A DNA stretch of 39,946 nt, taken from assembly GCA_013042915.1 (NCBI GenBank), contig JABDPF010000086.1, positions 1 to 39,946 on the forward strand, in the 5' to 3' direction. Numbering within the stretch: the stretch's first letter is position 1; each line of letters opens with the position of its first letter. Below are positions 7,889 through 15,200 of the stretch, in pieces. The position numbers were made by a program, and so were the translations under genes. The notes beneath the pieces are model-generated. The model did not search any database and was not told the DNA's origin. It saw only the letters and a list, made by a program, of their open reading frames with translations. This DNA is from Lysobacterales bacterium. GTDB taxonomy: Bacteria > Pseudomonadota > Gammaproteobacteria > Xanthomonadales > SZUA-36.

Positions 7889-8450
7889 GGGTATCTGCGC
7901 GCCCCCATTCTTTCTGGATGTAGTCGGGCCGCTGGACTTGCTGGAAACCGTCGAGCCGTGAGGCCAGCCAGACCAGGAACGGCATAACCAATCCCCAGCC
8001 GACCGCCAGCGCGATCATCGCTGCAACGGGCTCGGTAAACGTCATGGCACCCAGGCGTCCACCGGCCAGGTAGCTCAGCGGGCCGCCAATGGCACCGAAT
8101 GCCGCAGCCAACCAGTAGCGACCCTTGAGCCAGCGCATGGACACATTGAGCGTGCAGGTGAACAGCACCCACAGTGACGCGATCCAGTACGGTGCGATAC
8201 CCGGCACCCACAGGCCGTTGGGGTAGGCGATCCAGCCCGTCGACAGCAACAGGGAGTCGGCCGCCAGCCCGAGGCCGAGCGCGGTCAGTACCAGGCGCAA
8301 CTCGACAGCGGGCCGCTGGGCAAACCTCAAGTGAAGGGTCAGGGCCGCCAGCGCGACGGCCGGCCCGAGCAACGGCATGCCGTTGGCGGCGCCCAGCACG
8401 GTAGTGAACCACCCGGCCTGGAATACGAGGATGTTGGCGAATACGTTCAT
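7881..8450 (-). CDS. DUF2878 family membrane protein
   Basis: A 189-residue protein with about six membrane helices and short loops. It opens MNVFANILVFQAGWFTTVLG and has the internal WIAYPNGLWVPGIAPYWI and GGPLSYLAGGRLGAM stretches that mark DUF2878. Function is unknown. Genes of this family recur in clusters that hold a CFA-like methyltransferase, DUF1295, a lipocalin and a LitR or sigma-E/ChrR-type regulator, which is the context here. The start lies three bases beyond the previous gene's stop codon, with a GGGGG-rich site 12 bases before the ATG. A longer upstream frame runs antisense-like inside the previous gene and is not supported. Confidence 0.85.
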   Translation of the reverse strand: MNVFANILVFQAGWFTTVLGAANGMPLLGPAVALAALTLHLRFAQRPAVELRLVLTALGLGLAADSLLLSTGWIAYPNGLWVPGIAPYWIASLWVLFTCTLNVSMRWLKGRYWLAAAFGAIGGPLSYLAGGRLGAMTFTEPVAAMIALAVGWGLVMPFLVWLASRLDGFQQVQRPDYIQKEWGRADTHG

Positions 8451-8452
8451 TG

Positions 8453-9532
8453 TTATTTTGCCCCCTGAGGTGCGTCTTCGGTCCGGCGGAACACGTAATG
8501 GCTCACGAACCATTCGCGGCCTGAATGCAGGCCAAAAAGCTCTGCGCAGGCCATAAAGAAAATCCGCCAGCGCTGTAACCACTGGGCGGCACGGTCGCGC
8601 CCGTAGGTCGCTTCCATGATCGGCATGATTTCGTCCCGACGCTCATCCATATTGGCTAGCCAGGCGTTGGAGGTACGCTCGTAATGAGCGCCGTTCCAGC
8701 GGAAGCGGCTTGCAAGTTGCAAGCGGCCCTGAAAGTGCAATGGCAGATCGTCGCTGGGCATGATGCCGCCGGAGAAGAAATGTCGGCTCATCCAATCGCT
8801 GTCGCCTTGGTCGAGGAACTCGTAGGGGGTGCTTCGATGGCAGAATATGTGCATAAAAAACTGCCCGCCCGGCTTCAGCCACGAATGGATCCGTGCAAAT
8901 AGCTGGCGGTAGTTCCGCATATGCTCGAACATTTCGACCGAGACGACCCGGTCGTATTGGTCCGAAGCATTGAATTCATTCATGTCGGCCGTGATCACCG
9001 AAAGGTTGTCCAACCCGCGACGCGCCGCCTCTGTCTCGATGAACTCGCGCTGTGGGGCTGAATTGGAGACGGACGTCACGTGGCAGGCGGGGTAAGTGCG
9101 CGCAATCCACAAGCTCAACGAACCCCATCCGCAACCGAGATCAAGAACGGCCATGCCGTCCCGAATGCCGGCTCGCTCGCAGCTGATCTTCAGCGCGGCG
9201 ATTTCAGCCTGTTCGAGCGTTTCAGTGTCGTCGCCCCAAAAGCAGCAGCTGTATTTCCGATGCGGCCCGAGGGCGGCGTCAAAAAAGCTTGGCGGAATTT
9301 CATAATGCTGCTCGTTGGCCAAGTCGGGAACCAACGCGATGGGCGAAGAGTTCATCATGTCCACGAATGATCCGATTCGGAGTGCCGAAGCCTCGATATC
9401 CTCCGCTTCGACATCCTTGAGACGCTGACGGCACAGCCTGCGAATGCCGGCGCGAATCATCGCGTCCGGGACTCGGCCCTGCTCGGTCCACTCCAGGATT
9501 GCCGAAGATGGAGATCTTGCTGTGGCGTTCAT
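8453..9532 (-). CDS. CFA-synthase-like SAM methyltransferase (coclaurine N-methyltransferase-like branch)
   Basis: A 359-residue member of the CFA synthase superfamily, distinct from the full-length enzyme at the other end of the operon. It has QHYEIPPSFF (75-84), KYSCCFW (93-99) and the SAM loop VLDLGCGWGS (129-138). The N-terminal domain is short (about 70 residues against about 135 in true CFA synthases). The YSCCFW motif and late WRIFFMACAELFG with GREWFVSHYVF point to the branch that includes plant coclaurine N-methyltransferase and many bacterial enzymes of unknown substrate. It is the first gene of the operon, with CGGAG nine bases before the ATG, and is divergent from the MerR/LitR regulator. 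It probably methylates an unsaturated acyl chain or a lipid headgroup. Confidence 0.88.
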   Translation of the reverse strand: MNATARSPSSAILEWTEQGRVPDAMIRAGIRRLCRQRLKDVEAEDIEASALRIGSFVDMMNSSPIALVPDLANEQHYEIPPSFFDAALGPHRKYSCCFWGDDTETLEQAEIAALKISCERAGIRDGMAVLDLGCGWGSLSLWIARTYPACHVTSVSNSAPQREFIETEAARRGLDNLSVITADMNEFNASDQYDRVVSVEMFEHMRNYRQLFARIHSWLKPGGQFFMHIFCHRSTPYEFLDQGDSDWMSRHFFSGGIMPSDDLPLHFQGRLQLASRFRWNGAHYERTSNAWLANMDERRDEIMPIMEATYGRDRAAQWLQRWRIFFMACAELFGLHSGREWFVSHYVFRRTEDAPQGAK

Positions 9533-9786
9533 TCGTTTACTCCGCTTGTGTTTTCACGTCTGACAGGTGACGTCGTTGTTGATGACGCCATTAGACAACA
9601 GCCCGGGTCAAGATCATGTGAAGATTGAAATCAATATCGGGAGCCCCGGCCATGGTTGGCTCACGGTGCCCGTCGGAGCTCGGCCTGAGGGTTGCAGCTC
9701 GGCACTTTTCAATCACCGTGCAGTGACCTCTTCAAGCCAGGTTTTGTATAGTTTTTCCGCGGCGCGCCCGTCTGGCAGCGCCGCCT

Positions 9787-9814
9787 GTGACGTGATGTAT
9801 AGATTGGGTACAAT
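9787..9814 (+). promoter_or_regulatory. Possible promoter of the LitR-type regulator gene
   Basis: GTGACG (9787-9792) as -35, 16-base spacer, and TACAAT (9809-9814) as -10. One half-site of the 11-bp repeats overlaps the -10 and the other lies in the spacer, which would suit autorepression. The leader to the ATG would be about 87 bases. The -35 matches consensus only partly. Confidence 0.35.
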
Positions 9815-9875
9815 TAATTTCGTGAAAACTTCAATATTTACGATAAGTTTGCACGATATGTACAGTTACCGTACA
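9797..9875. promoter_or_regulatory. Two pairs of GTAYA half-sites at 11-bp spacing: candidate CarH/LitR operators
   Basis: Pair 1 is GTATA at 9797 and GTACA at 9808. Pair 2 is GTACA at 9860 and GTACA at 9871. Each pair is exactly 11 bases apart, start to start. CarH of Thermus is known to bind tandem 11-bp direct repeats next to promoters, so this layout fits a CarH/LitR operator between the regulator gene and the lipid operon. A single extra GTATA occurs at 9746. The 9533-9907 gap holds no convincing gene; a minus-strand promoter for the operon must lie here but its -10 is not clear (TAAATA at 9835-9840, 18 bases from a TGTACA at 9859-9864, is one option). Confidence 0.6.
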
Positions 9876-9907
9876 CTAATCGAGTTGAATCGCTGGCGCG
9901 ACATATC

Positions 9908-10828
9908 ATGACTGAAAGAGCACAGATAATCGAATACCCCGCTGAAAAGCTGTACACGATCGGAACCGTATCAAAACTCACGGGCGTCGGAGCCATTACC
10001 CTGCGCGCGTGGGAGCGGCGCTACGGACTGGTCAAGCCCGTTCGAAAGGAGAGCGGGCATCGTTTGTATACGCGGCAGCACATCGACCAGATCAACCGCA
10101 TCACGTCCTTGACACAGCAGGGTCTGCGCATCAGCCAGATCACGCCGGAAATGCTCGAGACTGAAATGCAGGGAAGTGCAGAGGATGAGCGCCCCAACGA
10201 CGTCTGGAAAGAGTACCTTAACGGCATGATTGCAGCGCTGGTGAGCTTTGACGAGGACCGGCTCGAAGAAATCTACAATACGGCTCTCTCTCTCTACCCC
10301 ATCGGGACCGTCACCCAAAAGCTTTTGACACCTTTGCTGATTGAACTGGGCGTTCGCTGGGAGGCCGGCGACGGGGGCGTGGCCGAAGAGCACTTCTTCT
10401 CTTTCTATTTACGTAACAAGTTGGGGGCGCGTTTCCATCATCGCCCACGGGGCAACCGCGGCTCGGTATTGTTGATCGCCGGCCTGCCGGGCGAGCACCA
10501 CGAGCTCGGCCTGCTGTTGTTTGCCCTCGCGGCCCACGAGAATGGCTATCGGGTGATTCCCCTGGGTGCGAATATGCCGCTGGCCGACCTGGAATCGGTC
10601 AGCCGACAAAAGAAACCCAGCGCTATAATTCTCGCCGGCGCCATCGAGCCATCGCGGCGGACGCTGAATGACGAGCTGCCGAAGCTGGTCAGCAAAGTGA
10701 GCGTACCGGTAACGGTCGGCGGGCTGTCCTCCGTGTACGCCTGCGACGCCATCGATAAGGCCGGCGCCGTGGCGCTGGGGCGCGACATCGACATTGGCCT
10801 GCAGCGGCTTTCCAAACTCCTGTCCTGA
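9908..10828 (+). CDS. litR: MerR-family B12-dependent photoreceptor-type regulator (LitR/CarH)
   Basis: A 306-residue transcription factor. Residues 15-85 are a MerR winged helix (IGTVSKLTGVGAITLRAWERRYG, then GHRLYTRQHID). Residues about 100-175 are the four-helix cobalamin-capping domain with W151, nine residues, then E161-H162: the W-x9-EH motif that packs over adenosylcobalamin in CarH. Residues about 185-305 are the Rossmann-type B12 domain with E196-x-H198-x-x-G201, H198 being the likely lower axial ligand, and GG at 271-272. In CarH/LitR proteins a dark tetramer represses transcription and light breaks the Co-C bond to release DNA. All known ligand residues are present, so light sensing is likely, though a light-blind B12 or B12-free form cannot be excluded. 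It is divergent from the lipid operon. Confidence 0.88.
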   Translation: MTERAQIIEYPAEKLYTIGTVSKLTGVGAITLRAWERRYGLVKPVRKESGHRLYTRQHIDQINRITSLTQQGLRISQITPEMLETEMQGSAEDERPNDVWKEYLNGMIAALVSFDEDRLEEIYNTALSLYPIGTVTQKLLTPLLIELGVRWEAGDGGVAEEHFFSFYLRNKLGARFHHRPRGNRGSVLLIAGLPGEHHELGLLLFALAAHENGYRVIPLGANMPLADLESVSRQKKPSAIILAGAIEPSRRTLNDELPKLVSKVSVPVTVGGLSSVYACDAIDKAGAVALGRDIDIGLQRLSKLLS

Positions 10829-10877
10829 CGGGCGCTGGGGTAGGGGCAAGGCGGCAAGTTCTTGATACAATACCGTT

Positions 10878-11270
10878 ATGGATGAGAGAGAGAGACTCGT
10901 CCGCGCGACCGACGTGCTGACGGAGCGCGCCCTGACGGGCCTGTTTTCCCGTGCTTTTGCGCAACCGCTCAAGTTGCTGGGACAGACCGAGGCCTCGCTG
11001 TCCAGCTACGCGGTGTTCTGGTGCGTGGCCTTCAATGAAGGTAGCACTCAAGTGGAAATTGCGGGCCAGACCGGATTGTCCGCGAAAACTGTTTCGCGGG
11101 TCATCTCGCAGCTTGGCGAGGCGGCCGGCGGCCGTGGCTGGATTAAGCAATCCCATGATGCAAAGGACCGGCGGGTGCGGCGATTGACGCTCAGCCGCAA
11201 GGGGAAGTCCGTGCATCGACAACTGATGCGCGACCTCCAGCAGTTCGACTCGGAGCTGTCGCCCGGCTGA
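10878..11270 (+). CDS. MarR-like winged-helix regulator
   Basis: A 130-residue protein with a MarR-type winged helix: SYAVFWCVAFNEGSTQVEIA, then a recognition helix LSAKTVSRVISQL near residue 72-84, and a wing with KDRRVRRLTLSRKG near 96-109. The usual C-terminal dimer helix is present but short. No ligand motif is visible. It lies 49 bases after the LitR-type gene on the same strand. A TACAAT box ends seven bases before the ATG and no ribosome site is visible, so it may have its own promoter and a leaderless message. Whether it acts on the lipid operon is not known. Confidence 0.75.
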   Translation: MDERERLVRATDVLTERALTGLFSRAFAQPLKLLGQTEASLSSYAVFWCVAFNEGSTQVEIAGQTGLSAKTVSRVISQLGEAAGGRGWIKQSHDAKDRRVRRLTLSRKGKSVHRQLMRDLQQFDSELSPG

Positions 11271-11354
11271 GACGAGCCCCGGCCGGACCGGACTGCAGGT
11301 CAAGCGTTTGTCGCCAACGGTCAAGCCGCAAAGTTCATCATTGTTTAGGGTATT

Positions 11355-11393
11355 CGCTTCCTGACACGGGCGCCGCGCGGCGCCGCGGAAGCG
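11355..11393 (+). promoter_or_regulatory. Hairpin covering the ribosome site of the small membrane protein
   Basis: CGCTTCC (11355-11361) is complementary over seven bases to GGAAGCG (11387-11393). Between them lies a perfect 16-bp palindrome, GGCGCCGC followed by GCGGCGCC (11369-11384). The 3' arm contains GGAAG, the only ribosome site for the ATG at 11400. The stem would therefore hide the start of translation; it could also be a DNA site or weak terminator of the MarR gene, but no T-run follows. Confidence 0.45.
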
Positions 11394-11399
11394 TGGACC

Positions 11400-11714
11400 A
11401 TGAACACAACCGGATTGAGAGCCTGGAGAGAATCCTTGCTGGCGACCGCAGGCCTGGCGGCAGCGATCTTCGCGGCCACGCTGCTGTGGCAGTTCGGCCA
11501 TCCGCAATGGGCGTTCGCTCTATCCTTCGCCGCCGCGTGGGCGCTGATCGCGGCCGTTCTCTCCTCGGTCCAGTTCACCGAGCAGTCCGGGCTGATTCTT
11601 GCCCACATTGTCGATTCAAACTTCGAGGACCTACACGAACGCGTCGTCGCGCTCGAGGCCGCGCTTGAAAAAACGCCCAACGCCCGACCCGGGGGCATTC
11701 GAAAAGCCCCCTGA
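11400..11714 (+). CDS. Small two-helix membrane protein, hypothetical
   Basis: A 104-residue protein. Two hydrophobic helices span about residues 12-29 (LLATAGLAAAIFAATLLW) and 37-54 (WAFALSFAAAWALIAAVL). A soluble, partly helical tail follows with HERVVALEAALEK, a short coiled-coil-like stretch. I recognise no family. GGAAG lies eight bases before the ATG. Codon use and composition match the neighbours, so I think the gene is real. The reverse frame here is a shadow. Confidence 0.6.
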   Translation: MNTTGLRAWRESLLATAGLAAAIFAATLLWQFGHPQWAFALSFAAAWALIAAVLSSVQFTEQSGLILAHIVDSNFEDLHERVVALEAALEKTPNARPGGIRKAP

Positions 11715-11751
11715 TTCGCTCAGCCCGGATGCGGATCCCTGATCAGGCCGC

Positions 11752-11776
11752 AAAAAAGCCCCCATGAAGAGGGGAC
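11752..11776 (-). terminator. Intrinsic terminator, minus strand
   Basis: On the minus strand GTCCCC (11776-11771) pairs with GGGGGC (11763-11758) across a seven-base loop, followed at once by six T (11757-11752). The form is textbook. No minus-strand gene ends here, so it must terminate either an untranslated RNA made in the gap to its right or read-through. Confidence 0.7.
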
Positions 11777-12118
11777 CATGAGCCCTGCACCCGGTGCGCG
11801 AGACCACGCTGATTGTTTTCCGGCCACTTCCTTGGAAGCTCAAAGGCCATCCTGGGCCGTTACCGCGTGTTATCCCTTACGCACACCAACTCGGTGACTC
11901 CCCTCCATGGGAGCGATACAAGGCAAGGCCTACCAGGAGAGTGTAGAAAAAACCCAGGGGGAACCGGTGGGCTGCTAAAACATTGCACCGGCTGCAGAAC
12001 GTCACATCCCTGTTCGCTTTTGCTCATCCTGAGCTTTGCTTTGCGACCCCTACGCTAATCTTTCGGGTAGTTTCCGTCAAGTTATGAAAGAGTAGGCGCG
12101 GGCGACTCGGGTTTTGGG
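11752..12118 (-). ncRNA. Candidate untranslated RNA, about 365 nt
   Basis: The gap 11715-12249 has no plausible gene. Minus-strand signals in it suggest a transcript: TTGAAT (12148-12153) as -35, 17 bases, TAATAC (12125-12130) as a weak -10, then a region rich in short inverted repeats, ending at the terminator at 11752-11776. One internal hairpin is CCGGTG/CACCGG (arms around 11964-11994), followed further on by a run of six T, so a shorter product is possible. I compared it by eye with tmRNA, RNase P RNA, 6S RNA and SRP RNA and saw no match. The plus-strand content of the gap could instead be a gltB leader. Confidence 0.3.
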
Positions 12119-12196
12119 CACCAAGTATTAATAATCGGGCTCTTTCTATTCAAAATATTAAGTTTCACAATGCTTGGGCTTCCGATAGATTAAATT

Positions 12197-12223
12197 CGCG
12201 GGAGTGACGCCCCGCGCATTTTT
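12197..12223 (+). promoter_or_regulatory. Terminator-like hairpin before gltB (possible attenuator)
   Basis: CGCGGG (12197-12202) pairs with CCCGCG (12211-12216) across eight bases, and CATTTTT follows. It ends 26 bases before the gltB start codon. It could stop transcription from the AT-rich region 12120-12195 and so attenuate gltB, or fold in the leader near the ribosome site. Confidence 0.45.
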
Positions 12224-12249
12224 CCTGAATTTTCGCACAAGGAACGCCA

Positions 12250-15200
12250 TTGCCCAGAGACCTCGCCAAGCTGCACGACGCCCTTAACGATTTCCACGAC
12301 AGCTGCGGATTCGCGCTGCTGGCGCACATGGACGGCGAAAAAAGCCACTGGCTGGTCGAGACGACGCTGGAATCACTGGCCCGCCTGACCCATCGTGGCG
12401 CCGTCGCCTCGGACGGAAAATCCGGCGACGGCTGCGGCATCATGCTGCAATTTCCCGAGCCCTTCTTGCGCGAAATCGCGGCAGAGTGCGGTTTTCGACT
12501 GACCGAGCGGTTTGCTTCCGGACTGGTGTTCTTCTCGCCCGACCAGGCCCTGATCGAGCGAGGCCAGGAAATCCTCACCCGGCACCTGAGCCGTTCGGCC
12601 CTGCAGGTGGTGGGATGGCGCGAGGTTCCCACCAACCCCGACGTGGTCGGCAAGCAGGCGCTGGAAAGCATGCCGGCCATTTATCAGGTATTCGTCAACG
12701 CGCCGGCGGGTTGGCGTTCGCACGACATCGAGCGGCAGCTGTTCGCGGTCAGGCGCCTCGCCTTCGAGGAAGAAAAAGGGCTGGCGGAACCCGACCCGCT
12801 TTACTACGTCGCCACGCTGTCCAACCTGACCATGGTCTACAAGGGGCTCGTGCAGGCCGAGCACCTCGGCGATTTCTATCCTGACCTGCGCGACGAGCGC
12901 ATGACTTCGGCAATCGGCATTTGTCATCAGCGGTTTTCAACCAACACCCTGCCGCGCTGGAATTATGCACAGCCCTTCCGTTACCTGGCCCACAACGGCG
13001 AGATCAACAGCGTCAACGCCAACCGCGACTGGGCAAATGCCCGCGGCGCGATTCTGAGTTCCCCGCTGCTGCCTCGCCTGGAGGAACTTTCGCACCTGGT
13101 GAACGAAACCGGGTCCGACTCGTCTTCGCTCGACAACCTGCTGGAGGTATTCCTGGCCGGGGGCATGGACATTTATCGGGCGATGCGTCTGCTGATGCCG
13201 CCCGCCATCCGCGAGGACATGGACCCGGATCTGAAGGCCTTTCTTGAATTCAATTCGATGCACCAGGAGCCCTGGGACGGACCGGCCGGCGTGGTTGCCA
13301 CGAACGGCGACATCGCGAGCTGCAGCCTCGATCGAAACGGCCTGCGTCCGGCCCGCTACAGCCTGACGCACGACGGTGTTTTTACCATCGCCTCGGAAAC
13401 GGGTGTCTGGGACTGCCCACCGGAACGTATCAAGCGCCGCGGGCGCCTCGGGCCGGGTGAAATGATTGCGGTCGACACCTCGAGTGGCCGCCTGTGGAAG
13501 AACAACGCCATCGACGACACCCTCAAGGCGACGCACGCCTACCGCGAATGGATGACCGAGAACGTGATCCGGGTGCGCACCAACGATGAGCAGGAACGCC
13601 GCGCCGCCGAGCGTTTCATGCGGGAATCGGCCCGTGATCTGCCGGCATTTCAGAAGATGTTCGGCCTGGGCGCCGAGGAAATCGAAACGATCATCAACCC
13701 CATGGCGCTGGAAGCCCAGGAACCCGTCGGTTCGATGGGCGATGACACGCCCTCGGCCGTGCTGTCTTCTCGCAACCGTTCGATCTACGACTACTTTCGG
13801 CAATCTTTTGCACAGGTGACGAATCCGCCGATCGACCCGCTTCGGGAATCGGCCGTGATGTCGCTGGATACCTGCATCGGGCGCGAACACAACGTCTTTC
13901 ACGAGACGGCGTCGCACGCGAACCGGGTGCTGTTGCCCTGGCCCGTCCTCAATTACGTGAAATACCAGACGCTGCTGGGCCTGGACCAGCGCTATTACCG
14001 CAACGTGCACTTCAGCCTGAACTTCGACCCATCGATGACCGACCTGGAAAGCGCACTCACCAAGCTGGCCGACGACAGTGTCCGTGCCATCGAAGACGGC
14101 GCCACCATCATCGTGCTCAGCGATCGCGGAATCGCCAACGGGTTGCTGCCGATACCGGCGCCGCTGGCGGTGGGCGCAGTACACCAGGGCCTGATGCGCT
14201 GCGGACAGCGGCCCAATGCCAACATCGTCATCGAAACCGGTTCCGCGCGCGATCCCCATCAGTACGCGGTCCTACTGGGGCTCGGCGCCACGGCCATCTA
14301 CCCTTACCTGGCCTTCCAGAGCATCAATCAGCAGATACAGAGCGGCGCGCTGGAGGGTGAACCGATCGCCTTGCGCAAGAATTATCGGCGCGGAATCCGC
14401 AAGGGCCTGCTCAAGATCCTGTCGAAAATGGGCATCTGCACAATGGCCAGTTACCGCGGATCGCAACTGTTTGAAGCCGTTGGCCTGGCGCCCGAAGTCA
14501 TGGAGCTGTGTTGCCCGAAGGTGGCCTCGAAGATCCGCGGGGCGGGCTTTGCCGAATTGCAGGAAGATCTCCAGCGGGTCGCCGACCGGGCCTGGACCGA
14601 AACGACGCGGCCCTCACGCGACGGCCTCTACCGCTACATGCACGGTGGCGAGGAGCACGCCTACAACCCGGATGTCGTGATCAACCTGCAGGCCGCCGTC
14701 GCCAGCGGTGACTGGAACGATTACCGGACCTTCGCCGATGCGGTCGATCGCCGGCCACCCCTGGCGTTGCGCGACCTGCTTGCTCTGAAGCCGGCCAAGC
14801 AGCCGTTGCCGCTGAGCCGGGTGGAGCGGGAAGAACAGATATTCCCCCGCTTTGACACCGCCGCCATGTCGGTAGGCGCCCTGTCGCCCGAAGCTCACGA
14901 GTCCCTAGCGATCGCCATGAACCGCCTGGGCGGACGCTCCAACTCCGGTGAGGGCGGTGAAGACCCACACCGCTTCCGAACCGAGCGCAATTCGCGGATC
15001 AAGCAGGTGGCCTCCGGCCGTTTCGGGGTCAGCGCGCACTATCTGGTCAACGCCGATGTATTGCAAATCAAGGTCGCCCAGGGCGCCAAGCCCGGCGAGG
15101 GCGGGCAACTGCCGGGTCACAAGGTCACGGTGGAAATCGCCGCCCTGCGCTGCTCGACCCCTGGCGTGACGCTCATTTCACCCCCGCCGCACCACGATAT

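Noticed and set aside
9567-9911. 114-residue plus-strand frame in the LitR gap
   Set aside because: It covers the 11-bp repeats and promoters, has no family resemblance and low-complexity composition, and runs into the regulator start. Treated as non-coding.
9500-11800. Genomic island or phage boundary around the LitR region
   Set aside because: No integrase, repeat, tRNA or base-composition break was seen; the genes look native.
12000-12080. Cyclic-di-GMP (GEMM) riboswitch on the minus strand
   Set aside because: A CGCAAAGC stretch and a GAAA next to a CTAC/GTAG stem resemble the GEMM core, but the second domain with its tetraloop receptor is absent and no gene lies downstream.
12937-14259. 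440-residue frame antisense to gltB
   Set aside because: Shadow of the glutamate synthase coding pattern; composition is His/Arg-rich as expected of such shadows.
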